From positions 21,939 to 85,938 of the forward strand of contig JAFWQF010000033.1 in the NCBI GenBank assembly GCA_017509205.1: a DNA stretch of 64,000 nucleotides, in the 5' to 3' direction. Shown in pieces: positions 1 to 8,484 of this stretch; position 1 is the stretch's first letter; each line of letters begins with the position of its first letter. The stretch comes from Clostridiales bacterium. GTDB lineage: Bacteria > Bacillota > Clostridia > Saccharofermentanales > Saccharofermentanaceae. Made by a program: the position numbers and the translations under genes. The notes under the pieces are model-generated. The model was not told the origin of the DNA. It made no database searches and saw only the letters and a list, made by a program, of their open reading frames with translations.

Positions 1-9
1 ATGGGAATG

Positions 10-79
10 CCTCCTTATATCTTTAGATAATTAAAGAATTCACTACGGAATTTTATCACCCAATATTACTTATAGTCAA
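10..79 (-). promoter_or_regulatory. Promoter and ribosome binding site of a gene starting at the left window edge
   Basis: On the minus strand a -35 box TTGACT (74-79) and a -10 box TAAAAT (50-55) are separated by 18 bp. A strong Shine-Dalgarno AAGGAGG lies at 10-16. Seven bases further the window ends with AT, so a start ATG would straddle position 1. This indicates a minus-strand gene just outside the window, transcribed separately from priA. The product cannot be seen. Confidence 0.55.
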
Positions 80-83
80 TTAT

Positions 84-128
84 GCCCAGAGGGTGCACAT
101 TTGTACTTGGGACACGTACAATCTGGGC
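84..128 (-). terminator. Branched hairpin after priA, possible terminator without U-tract
   Basis: The arms GCCCAGA (84-90) and TCTGGGC (122-128) pair, and an inner stem TTGTAC/GTACAA (101-106/116-121) closes a 9-nt loop, leaving about 10 unpaired bases on one side. It follows the priA stop codon by 15 bp. No run of U follows on the minus strand, so it is a weak intrinsic terminator, an RNA-stabilising 3' end, or part of the leader region of the next gene. Confidence 0.35.
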
Positions 129-143
129 TTTTCGGCTCATGTA

Positions 144-2405
144 TCACCCTGACGGATCGTTGTCATAGGACAGCGGGTACCTGACATGGTCGAAATCTTC
201 CATGACATGCCTGAAAACAGCGTTTATGGCCGATCTGTTCGATGCCTTTATTATGAAGCTGAGCCTGTACTTTCCTCGCAGCTCGTAAATGACCGCCGGA
301 ACAGGCCCATAAAGCTCAAACCCGTATGACTTGTCCTGATATGAAAGGAAGTCCGAAAGGTAGTGGTAAAGGTCTCTTCCTCTTTCCTGAAGAACTGATT
401 CGTCCTCGACAGAAAGCACTATCTCGCCGATCGCTTTGAAAGGCGGCAGCGAAAGCTTCTCCCTGTAAGCGATCTCGGTATCGTAGAATGCCCTGTAATC
501 CTGGGTGCATGCATATTTGAAGAGCGGGTTATCGGGGTTATAACTCTGGATAAAGACCTTTCCGGGATCGTCTCCCCTTCCTGCCCTGCCCGCAGCCTGC
601 GTAATAAGCTGGAACGCGCGCTCTGACGCCCTGTAGGATGAGGCGGCGATCATGAGGTCTGCGCCTAATATTCCGACGACCGTACAGTCAGGGAAATCAA
701 GGCCCTTGGCGATCATCTGCGTTCCTATGAGGATGGATGCCTCCTTGCGTGCAAACCTCTCGATTATCTCCCTGTGCGCACCCGGCGATACAGTCGTATC
801 CTGATCCATCCTTAAGACCTTTTCGTGCGGGAAAACAGTGCCCAGCAGGTCTTCCAACTGCTGGGTGCCGAAACCTGCCCTGGTAAAACGTTTGCATCCG
901 CAGAACGTACACTTGGCCTCCGAGGCATTGATCATGTATCCGCAGTAATGGCAGATCAGGCTCTGCGAACCCGTTCTCCTGTTGTTATGAAGCGTCATTC
1001 CGACCGAGCAGTTAACACAGCTTACTGGCTGTCCGCAGTCCTCGCACACGAGCGTCCTTGCATAGCCTCTCCTGTTGAGGAAGAGCAGCACCTGTTTCTT
1101 CTGCGAAAACGCAACGGCCATAGCCTGCCTGAGCGGAATTGAGAGAATGTCTCCCGCGCCCTGCTTTACCTGTTCCTTCATGTCCACTGGAACTATCTCA
1201 GGAAGCTTTGCGGCAGTCCTTGCGCGTGATTTCAGTTCGATGAGGTCATAGACCTTTTTGTTTGCGGCATAGAAGCTTTCTATGGAAGGCGTGGCAGAGC
1301 CTAAGACCAGCGCCGCGCCGTTCCTGTTAGCCCTCATCCTCGCGATGTCTTTAGCCGAATATCTCGGATGGGATTCTGATTTATATGAGCCGTCATGCTC
1401 CTCATCTATAATTATCAGCCTTAAGTTCTCCACAGGCGCGAATATGCCGCTCCTCGGAGCAACTACTACTTTTGCTTTGCCTGTCCTGATCATCTCCCAC
1501 TGGGAAAACCTCTGCCTGTCGGTAAGCCTGCTGTGAAGCACGGCAACGACGCCGCCAAGACGGCCTTTTATCCAGCTGATGGTCTGAGGAGTAAGCGAGA
1601 TCTCGGGAACGAGATAAAGGACCGTTCCGCCGTTATCTATTACGTTCTGTGCGCACTTGAGATACACCTCGGTCTTGCCGCTTCCGGTAATTCCGAAAAG
1701 AAGATGCGTTCCGGGAACCGCCTCGCCGCTTTCGGGAGCGATCTTTCTGACGGCTTCCTCCTGCTCGTCATTCAGGTCATATGTTTCGGAGAACTTTCCG
1801 TCAACGGGTATGTCTTCTAGAAGATCACTGCTTTCAGCAGGATCACTGACCTCTTTGGTAAATCTTATGAGTCCTTTTTCCTCGACTGCCTTAACCTGCG
1901 CGGAAGAAGCAGAAACAGCTGTCTGGAGCTCTTTTCTGCTGCACTTCCCGCACTTGATAAGGTATTCGAGGATGTTCGCATGAACTGCTGATCTTAATGT
2001 GCCTGATGAAAGCACTCCCTCAGCCGCATTCTTATCAACTATCTCGACAAAGACTTCAGTCGGGATCTTGTGGTTCTCAACGCATGTGGGCACCATCAGT
2101 TCGATGACATCGCCCCTGGTGCAGTTGAACCTTTCAGAAACAGTATCCACAAGAGATAAAAGATCGGGCGTCAGGACGGGATAATCAAGAATAAGGTTCC
2201 TTATCTCCTTAATGCCCTTTATGCCTTCGCCTCCGTTCTCGGATACCGACATGACAACAGCGGTCCTGGTCTTGTTTCCGAATCCGAAAGGCACATTGCA
2301 GAAAGATCCCGGAACCACCTTTCCTTCAAGTGATTCCGGAATCTTGTAAGTATACTGTTTATCTGTTTCTTTAACAGTGCCTCTCAGGATAACGCTGCAA
2401 TACAT
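144..2405 (-). CDS. priA: Primosomal protein N' (replication restart helicase PriA)
   Basis: PriA is the 3'-5' superfamily 2 helicase that recognises stalled forks and reloads the replisome. The 753-aa length is normal for the family. Visible parts: N-terminal DNA-binding region (about 1-110), winged-helix region (about 140-185), Walker A GITGSGKT (238-245), the DEEH box (about 333-336), the paired zinc-knuckle cysteines characteristic of PriA (CEDCG, CVNC, CHYCG, CTFCG between about 455 and 510), and helicase motifs GTQMIAKGLDFP and QAAGRAGRG. The start ATG shares one base with the polC stop (TAATG), so translation is probably coupled to polC. It is the last gene of the pyrH-to-priA run. The adjacency of replicase and restart helicase makes functional sense, but co-regulation is inferred. 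Confidence 0.96.
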   Translation of the reverse strand: MYCSVILRGTVKETDKQYTYKIPESLEGKVVPGSFCNVPFGFGNKTRTAVVMSVSENGGEGIKGIKEIRNLILDYPVLTPDLLSLVDTVSERFNCTRGDVIELMVPTCVENHKIPTEVFVEIVDKNAAEGVLSSGTLRSAVHANILEYLIKCGKCSRKELQTAVSASSAQVKAVEEKGLIRFTKEVSDPAESSDLLEDIPVDGKFSETYDLNDEQEEAVRKIAPESGEAVPGTHLLFGITGSGKTEVYLKCAQNVIDNGGTVLYLVPEISLTPQTISWIKGRLGGVVAVLHSRLTDRQRFSQWEMIRTGKAKVVVAPRSGIFAPVENLRLIIIDEEHDGSYKSESHPRYSAKDIARMRANRNGAALVLGSATPSIESFYAANKKVYDLIELKSRARTAAKLPEIVPVDMKEQVKQGAGDILSIPLRQAMAVAFSQKKQVLLFLNRRGYARTLVCEDCGQPVSCVNCSVGMTLHNNRRTGSQSLICHYCGYMINASEAKCTFCGCKRFTRAGFGTQQLEDLLGTVFPHEKVLRMDQDTTVSPGAHREIIERFARKEASILIGTQMIAKGLDFPDCTVVGILGADLMIAASSYRASERAFQLITQAAGRAGRGDDPGKVFIQSYNPDNPLFKYACTQDYRAFYDTEIAYREKLSLPPFKAIGEIVLSVEDESVLQERGRDLYHYLSDFLSYQDKSYGFELYGPVPAVIYELRGKYRLSFIIKASNRSAINAVFRHVMEDFDHVRYPLSYDNDPSG

Positions 2406-5400
2406 TATTTATCTCCGGATGGATTAGTATCCATATCGCCACCTTTATCTCCGGATGGATCAGTACCCATATCGCTACCAAAAAAATCGAACAGGTTCAT
2501 TTGCGCGCTCTCGGGCAGGTCGTCCAGGATGCCGCCGTAAGCTAACAGCTTCTCTGTAACCGACTGTCCGACTCCTGTCCTCTTCATGAAGTCATCACGG
2601 TTCTTAAACGGACCGTCTGCCCTTGCCTTCTCGATCGCTTCGCCGTTCGCAGGCGATACTGCGGGAATTGCGCAGAACGGCGGTCTTATGAGCTTCGGGC
2701 CTGCTTTAGCGAACTTGGTTCCGAGTGAATCCTCAAGAGTGATCGGCGCAAAGGTTATGCCTCTTGCATACATCTCCTCTACCAACTCATAGAAGTAGTA
2801 CTTGAGCTTGGTGTTCGGGTCGCCCTTTGCATGCATCTCCTCATTGAGTTCGATCCTTCTCTCCTTAACCTTTTCAGGTCCGCTGCACATGTCTTCTGCA
2901 TTAAACAGGCCTTCACCTCTGTGAGTGAAGAATGAGCAGTAGTATTCCTCAGGATAGTAGACCTTGAACCAGGCTACTCTCAAGGACGAGATCGCATAAG
3001 CTGCAGCATGTGCCTTAGGGAACATGTACTTGATCTTCTGGCACGATTCGATATACCAGTCAGGTACGCCGCAGGATTTCATCTCTTCAACATATTCAGG
3101 CCACTTCTCAACCTTGCCTGCAGCAACCTTACCCTTACGTACGCCTTCCATGATGTCGAAAGCGTCCTTGTTGGGAAGTCCCCAGTAGATGAGGCTCGTC
3201 ATGATGGAGTCACGGCATCCGATTACCGAGTTAAGGTCACACGTGCCGTCCCTGATAAGCTCCTGGGCGTTTCCGGTCCAAACGTCAGTACCGTGTGAAA
3301 GTCCCATGAGCTGAACGAGGTCGTAGAATCTCGTCGGCTTTGTTTCCTTGATCATTCCGCGGGCCATGTTCGTACCAAGCTCGGAAAGACCCAGTGTCGC
3401 TGCGCCTGCATCCGTTGCGTCTATCGGGAATCCCAGTGCGTCAGTGCTCTGGAGAAGGCTCATTACCTTCTCGTCAGGGATCGGGATGTCCGTTATCGTT
3501 ACACCCGTGATATCACTGAGCATCCTCAATACCGTAGGATCGGCGTGGCCAAGGATATCAAGTTTCAGGATAGTATCGTGCATCGCGCGGAAGTCGAAGT
3601 GCGTGGTAATGATTCCGCCGTCGGTCTTTTCTGCCGGGAACTGGATGGGCGTGAATTCGTAGATATCCATTTCCTTGGCAATAACGACGATACCGCCCGG
3701 ATGCTGAGACGTCGTTCTCTTAACGCCGATGATGTCCCTCGACATGAATGCAAGATGAGCCTGAGTAAAGGGTTCTCCCCTCTCCTCACAGATCTTGCGG
3801 CATAAACCGTATGCGTTCTTGTCCTGGTAAGCACCGATCGTACCGGCCTTGAACGTATGCGTGCCTCCGAACAACACGCCTACGTATGCATGCGCTCTCG
3901 GCTGGTATTCACCCGAGAAGTTAAGATCGATATCCGGTTGCTTGTCGCCCTTGAATCCGAGGAACGTCTCGAACGGAATGTCCTGTCCGTCAGGTATCAG
4001 CTTCTCGCCGCATTCGGGGCAGTTCTTGGGGGGCAGATCGTAACCTGATCCGTATTTACCGCTGTTGTCAAACTCAGCATAGTTGCACTTCGGGCACCTG
4101 TAATGAGGAGGCAGCGGGTTAACTTCGGAAATACCGCACATCGTTGCGGCAAACGAAGAACCTACGGAACCTCTCGATCCTACGACGTAACCGTCGTTAT
4201 TGGACTTCTTAACGAGTCTGTAAGCGATGTAGTACATGATCGCGTATCCGTTACCGATGATGGATTCAAGCTCACGGTCAAGTCTTGCCTTAACGACTTC
4301 GTTGAGAACGCCGTTATGACGGTACAGACGGTTGGCCTTTGTATAAGCGATGTCTCTGACGTCTGCTGCAGCTCTTGCGATCTGCGGCGGATACGATCCG
4401 TCCGGGAACGGCTTGATGCCGAACTCGATAAGATCAGCGATCATGTTGGTATTGTCGATTACGACCTCTTCTGCCTTCTTCTCACCGAGATAAGAAAATT
4501 CCGCGAGCATCTCTTCCGTATTCCTGAAATACAGATCGCTCTGCATATCGGCATCGTCAAAGCCCATGCTCATCAGCATGTTTTTTCTGTACTGACCGTC
4601 TTCCTTGTTAAGGAAGTGAGAGTCAGTAGTAGCGCATACAGGCATGTTGTGATCATCGGCGGTCTCAACAAGAAGTTCGTCGATTATCCTGATATCGTCT
4701 TCATTCAACGGAACATTACTGCCATACTTGACAGGAGCCTGTCTCGTTAAGAACATATTGTTGCACAACGGCTGAATCTCGACGTAGTCATAAAGGCTCA
4801 GGATATTTCCGAATTCCTCTGACTCATTGAGGATCTTTCTGGTCAGCACTTTGTCCTTATTATTGTTAACGTATGTCTTTAACACATAACGGTACAGTTC
4901 TCCGTCAACGCATGCGCCTCCGACGATAATGCCGGATTTGAAGTATTTCAGAAGGCTCTTGGGAGTCCTCGGTCTCTTGGAAAAGTAATGTATCTGCGAT
5001 TCGGATACGATACGGTACAGGTTATAAAGTCCCATATTGGAACGTGCCAGATAAATGATGTGATACGTCGGTGTTACGGCAAGACCTGTAAGCTTATCTT
5101 TTTCCGCCGCTTTAATCTTACCTGGCGTAAAATGTCCTGAAGCATAGTTTATCGACAGAGCATCGGCCGTACCTGCGTCCTTAAGGCATGCAGCAAGGCA
5201 GGATGCAGACTTGTAGCATGCTTCAAACATTTCATCATGAGAGTCACCGGTTGCGGCATAAGTAAAATCGGCACCCTTGGATGCAAGAAGCTCATCTACG
5301 GTCTTATATTCACCCTTGAAGTATGTCTCCAGGATATCCTCATCACTTGTTGCAGGCATAAGGAACTTATGTCTGTAGTAAACGTGGTCTTCGATGTTGA

Positions 5401-7432
5401 TGCCGTAACCGGCGCGGCGCAGGAATGCAAGCGTCGTAAAGATGTCCGGACCGGTAACATAGGAATCACCTATGAATTCCAGAAGTTCGCCCATTGCAAA
5501 ATAGGAATCACAGGGCTCACCCTTACCCGGATAAATTGCGTCAGCAAAATCAGCATGAAAATCCGCGACATGCTCAAAGATAAGCTCAGAAGGAACGACC
5601 TCATCTTCTCCGTCAGCATATTCACCTGTAAGATCAAGTTCTGCATTGACCGTCTTGCCCAAAGGCGCATGCGGTTCAAGAACCTTGGCCGCAATGGCCT
5701 CATCGCTGAGCATTTCCGGGAATTCGGATTCTTCCCAGAGAGACTTGTCGATATCGTGGGACGCAAACTCCATCGCGTCCTGCTCTGACTCGCCCTCTTC
5801 GGCAGGCCTTAAAGCCTTATATCCTTTGAGTCTGTACTTGGATGCGCATACTGAAGTAAACGTATCCTTAAGTGCATCATCACCGTTACGCTTAATGACA
5901 ATGGATACGAAAGAACCTACAGCCTTAGGTTTTTGCAGGAAATCCAGCTGTGCATCCTCATCACCGTCAGCTTTCTTGAAGTACTTGTCGTTCTTATAAT
6001 CGTAAGGCAGGTTATAGAAGACCGTGGGGCCGTCATCGACAAGATAGCCCTCGCATCCGAGGATACACTTGATCGGAGCTTCACCCGTGTCTTTGCGCTT
6101 CTTGTTAATACCCTTTGCAGCTTCGAAAACATGAGGGAATGCCTGGACCACTCCGTGATCCGTAACGGCACAGGCCGGATGGCCGAAGCTTGCGGCAAGC
6201 TTGATGAGATCCGCAGGATCAGTCGTAGCATCACTCGCACTCATCTTGGTGTGGACGTGAAGCTCGACACGCTTGCGCTCCGAAGTGTCTTTCCTTCCCG
6301 CGGGTTTCTCCGCAGGAAAAGCACCGTTTACCTTGAACTGTATCTCACCGGAGAATGTATCCTTCTCGCAGTTTCCCTGAAGGCCGACATAACCGCCCTT
6401 TTCGAACTTCTTCTGGAAGCCGTCAGCCTCTTCGGGTCTAAGGAATGCAATGCAGGAGATACCGTCAGTATCGTCAAAGCAATCAAACTTGGTGATGACG
6501 GACTTGCCGCTCTTGGTAAGCCTTAAGTCATCGGTTATCTTGATCTGACCGATGATGTTGACGTCCATCTCACCTAAGGCGAGATTCTTGATCTTCATCG
6601 TAACGGCCTGCTTTTTAACCTTGCCGAAGACGATGTCTTCAGCCTGGGCAGACTTGGAATAATCGAAACTGCTCTTGCTTTCTTCCTTTGCTTCCTTTTG
6701 GACCTGCTTAGCCTTATAAGCCCACGAATCCTTATTGGATGCGGCATCATTATCTTCGGCAAAGACCTCTGTCTCAGTCTTTTTCTTTCCGTTCTTTCTG
6801 GGAGCTGATTTGGCGTAGTTGCCATCGTACTCCTCATATGTGCCGCTTTCCAAGGCTCTGCGGATGTCATCTTCGGGAGAATAATCCTCATAATCAGCCG
6901 ATATGGCAATGACCTTAATGTCATATGAATCAGAAGGTATCCTGCAGCACGCATATACGGCATTGCCGAATGCGGATGAAAGATCGTATTTGCCGTTGGG
7001 ACCGAGCATTCCGTCCCACCAGCCGGGAACGTTAAGATCGATCTCAGGCTTTGCGCCTTCAGCAAGATCATCTTCACTGCAGATCACCCTGACATAATCA
7101 GTAAAGCCCTGCAGGCTGGCACCGCCATCGCGCTTTACCATATACATGATGAGCTTTTCAAGGCCGTCCATGTAATCTACGATGTTGCCGCCCCTGCATT
7201 CGTCAAAAACGAAATTGATCCTGAAACCGAAATCGGACTCAAGGTCCTCTAAGAACTGAGCCGCGTCATTACCTGCCGAAAGGCTTAATACGCCGTTCAG
7301 CTTAAGCTCTATCAGTCCCCTGTTCTTGTAGATGTCGACCTTATGGACGGTGATCCCGTCAAGGCCTTTATATTCACGTTTGCCGCTGTTTAATTCAAAC
7401 AGTTCGGTCAGCTTTGTTTCTTTCTTCTCCAA
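2405..7432 (-). CDS. polC: DNA polymerase III alpha subunit, PolC type, with an apparently degenerate exonuclease insertion
   Basis: Replicative polymerase of low-GC Gram-positives. Order: N-terminal region (1-270), OB-like domain (about 275-375), PHP domain part 1 (388-470, HVHT, VTDHG), inserted exonuclease-like region (about 500-750), PHP part 2 (HIIYLARS, TTDSHFL), the GSRGSVGSS motif, a CPKC...CPEC zinc site (1113-1141), palm PDIDLNFSGEY with Asp1167 and Asp1169, third catalytic Asp1292 in KLDILGH, and C-terminal clamp motif QMNLF. At 1675 aa it is longer than Bacillus PolC (about 1437). The exonuclease region lacks the DxE of motif I and the Asp of motif II (see findings). The start is TTG at 7432 with AAGGAAG about 9 nt upstream, giving a 38-bp overlap with ispG. 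The tail after the clamp motif is a 12-residue tandem repeat. Confidence 0.95.
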   Translation of the reverse strand: MEKKETKLTELFELNSGKREYKGLDGITVHKVDIYKNRGLIELKLNGVLSLSAGNDAAQFLEDLESDFGFRINFVFDECRGGNIVDYMDGLEKLIMYMVKRDGGASLQGFTDYVRVICSEDDLAEGAKPEIDLNVPGWWDGMLGPNGKYDLSSAFGNAVYACCRIPSDSYDIKVIAISADYEDYSPEDDIRRALESGTYEEYDGNYAKSAPRKNGKKKTETEVFAEDNDAASNKDSWAYKAKQVQKEAKEESKSSFDYSKSAQAEDIVFGKVKKQAVTMKIKNLALGEMDVNIIGQIKITDDLRLTKSGKSVITKFDCFDDTDGISCIAFLRPEEADGFQKKFEKGGYVGLQGNCEKDTFSGEIQFKVNGAFPAEKPAGRKDTSERKRVELHVHTKMSASDATTDPADLIKLAASFGHPACAVTDHGVVQAFPHVFEAAKGINKKRKDTGEAPIKCILGCEGYLVDDGPTVFYNLPYDYKNDKYFKKADGDEDAQLDFLQKPKAVGSFVSIVIKRNGDDALKDTFTSVCASKYRLKGYKALRPAEEGESEQDAMEFASHDIDKSLWEESEFPEMLSDEAIAAKVLEPHAPLGKTVNAELDLTGEYADGEDEVVPSELIFEHVADFHADFADAIYPGKGEPCDSYFAMGELLEFIGDSYVTGPDIFTTLAFLRRAGYGINIEDHVYYRHKFLMPATSDEDILETYFKGEYKTVDELLASKGADFTYAATGDSHDEMFEACYKSASCLAACLKDAGTADALSINYASGHFTPGKIKAAEKDKLTGLAVTPTYHIIYLARSNMGLYNLYRIVSESQIHYFSKRPRTPKSLLKYFKSGIIVGGACVDGELYRYVLKTYVNNNKDKVLTRKILNESEEFGNILSLYDYVEIQPLCNNMFLTRQAPVKYGSNVPLNEDDIRIIDELLVETADDHNMPVCATTDSHFLNKEDGQYRKNMLMSMGFDDADMQSDLYFRNTEEMLAEFSYLGEKKAEEVVIDNTNMIADLIEFGIKPFPDGSYPPQIARAAADVRDIAYTKANRLYRHNGVLNEVVKARLDRELESIIGNGYAIMYYIAYRLVKKSNNDGYVVGSRGSVGSSFAATMCGISEVNPLPPHYRCPKCNYAEFDNSGKYGSGYDLPPKNCPECGEKLIPDGQDIPFETFLGFKGDKQPDIDLNFSGEYQPRAHAYVGVLFGGTHTFKAGTIGAYQDKNAYGLCRKICEERGEPFTQAHLAFMSRDIIGVKRTTSQHPGGIVVIAKEMDIYEFTPIQFPAEKTDGGIITTHFDFRAMHDTILKLDILGHADPTVLRMLSDITGVTITDIPIPDEKVMSLLQSTDALGFPIDATDAGAATLGLSELGTNMARGMIKETKPTRFYDLVQLMGLSHGTDVWTGNAQELIRDGTCDLNSVIGCRDSIMTSLIYWGLPNKDAFDIMEGVRKGKVAAGKVEKWPEYVEEMKSCGVPDWYIESCQKIKYMFPKAHAAAYAISSLRVAWFKVYYPEEYYCSFFTHRGEGLFNAEDMCSGPEKVKERRIELNEEMHAKGDPNTKLKYYFYELVEEMYARGITFAPITLEDSLGTKFAKAGPKLIRPPFCAIPAVSPANGEAIEKARADGPFKNRDDFMKRTGVGQSVTEKLLAYGGILDDLPESAQMNLFDFFGSDMGTDPSGDKGGDMDTNPSGDK
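2408..2479 (-). repeat. Two-copy 36-bp tandem repeat in the 3' end of polC
   Basis: Units 2408-2443 and 2444-2479 differ at three positions. They keep the reading frame and encode two versions of a 12-residue Gly/Asp/Pro/Ser-rich segment (each ending PSGDK) placed after the beta-clamp-binding motif of PolC. Confidence 0.9.
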
Positions 7433-8465
7433 CTCTGATTACTTCCTTTACAAATTCGTCTACAGCAGCGTTTGCAGGTATCTTACGGACCGGTACGCCC
7501 TTCTCGAAAAGAAGGAATTCGTCCTTTCCGCCTGCAAGCCCGATGTCACATTCCCTTGCTTCTCCGGGGCCGTTTACGACGCATCCCATGACCGCGACTT
7601 TGAGGTTGTACGGCAGACGGGAGATCTTCTCCTCTATCTTGCCTGCAAGCTCAATGAGCGGTACCTGCGTCCTACCGCATGTGGGACAGGAAATAAAAGT
7701 TATGCCTTCGTCACGGAGGCCGAGTGCTCTGAGTATCGATTTTGCGCAATATACTTCTTCAACAGGATCGCCGGTAAGAGAAACCCTTATGGTATCTCCT
7801 ATGCCTTCGGCAAGAAGGGTTCCGATGCCTACAGCTGATTTGATCGTTCCTTCCTTTACCGTACCTGCTTCGGTGACTCCCAGATGAAGCGGATAGTCAC
7901 ACATCTTCGAAAGGATCCTGTAAGTCTCTATGGTGAGCTTCGGAGATGAAGACTTGATCGAGATAACGATGTTGTCGAAATCCTGATCTTCAAGCAGCTT
8001 CACTGCCCCCAAGGCGCTCTCTGTCATGGCATCGGCATTGACCTCGCCGTATTTGGCAAGTATCTCTCTGGAGATGGAGCCTGAATTGACGCCGACCCTG
8101 ATGGGAAGGCCTCTTTCCTTGCAGCAGTCAGCAACAAGCTTTAACTTGTCTGCACCTCCGATGTTGCCCGGGTTGATCCTTATCTTTGCCGCGCCGTTCT
8201 CGGCGGCAGCAATGGCAAGCCTGTAATCGAAATGAATGTCCGCGACGACCGGGATCGGTGAATTTGAAGTAATCTCCTTTAAGGCCTGCACAGCTGCCAT
8301 GTCAGGTATTGCGACTCTCGTGATGTCACATCCGGCGTCCTTTAATCTTGCGATCTGTTCAAGCGTGGCCTTAGCATCACGGGTATCCGTGTTGTTCATA
8401 GACTGAATCTTTACGGATGCTCCGCCGCCTACCGCGACACCGCCGATCAATACCTGTCTGGTCAT
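7395..8465 (-). CDS. ispG: 4-hydroxy-3-methylbut-2-enyl diphosphate synthase (IspG/GcpE)
   Basis: IspG converts ME-cPP to HMBPP, the penultimate step of the MEP isoprenoid pathway, using a [4Fe-4S] cluster. The cluster ligands are visible as Cys260 and Cys263 (SCPTCGRTQ) and Cys295 (MGCVVNGPGEA), with the conserved Glu302 following. The TIM-barrel part contains RVAIPD, INPGNIGG and RVGVNSGS. I chose ATG 8465 (356 aa) because AAGGAG lies 7 nt upstream; a TTG ten codons earlier is also open but would overlap rseP. dxr is two genes upstream and ispH is at 20288, so several MEP steps are encoded in the window. The 3' end overlaps polC by 38 bp. Confidence 0.95.
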   Translation of the reverse strand: MTRQVLIGGVAVGGGASVKIQSMNNTDTRDAKATLEQIARLKDAGCDITRVAIPDMAAVQALKEITSNSPIPVVADIHFDYRLAIAAAENGAAKIRINPGNIGGADKLKLVADCCKERGLPIRVGVNSGSISREILAKYGEVNADAMTESALGAVKLLEDQDFDNIVISIKSSSPKLTIETYRILSKMCDYPLHLGVTEAGTVKEGTIKSAVGIGTLLAEGIGDTIRVSLTGDPVEEVYCAKSILRALGLRDEGITFISCPTCGRTQVPLIELAGKIEEKISRLPYNLKVAVMGCVVNGPGEARECDIGLAGGKDEFLLFEKGVPVRKIPANAAVDEFVKEVIRVGEERNKADRTV

Positions 8466-8484
8466 TACTTCTCTCCTTTTGCCG

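Noticed and set aside
4103..5788. Long plus-strand frames inside polC
   Set aside because: They lie antisense to conserved PolC domains, have no ribosome binding site and read as low-complexity.
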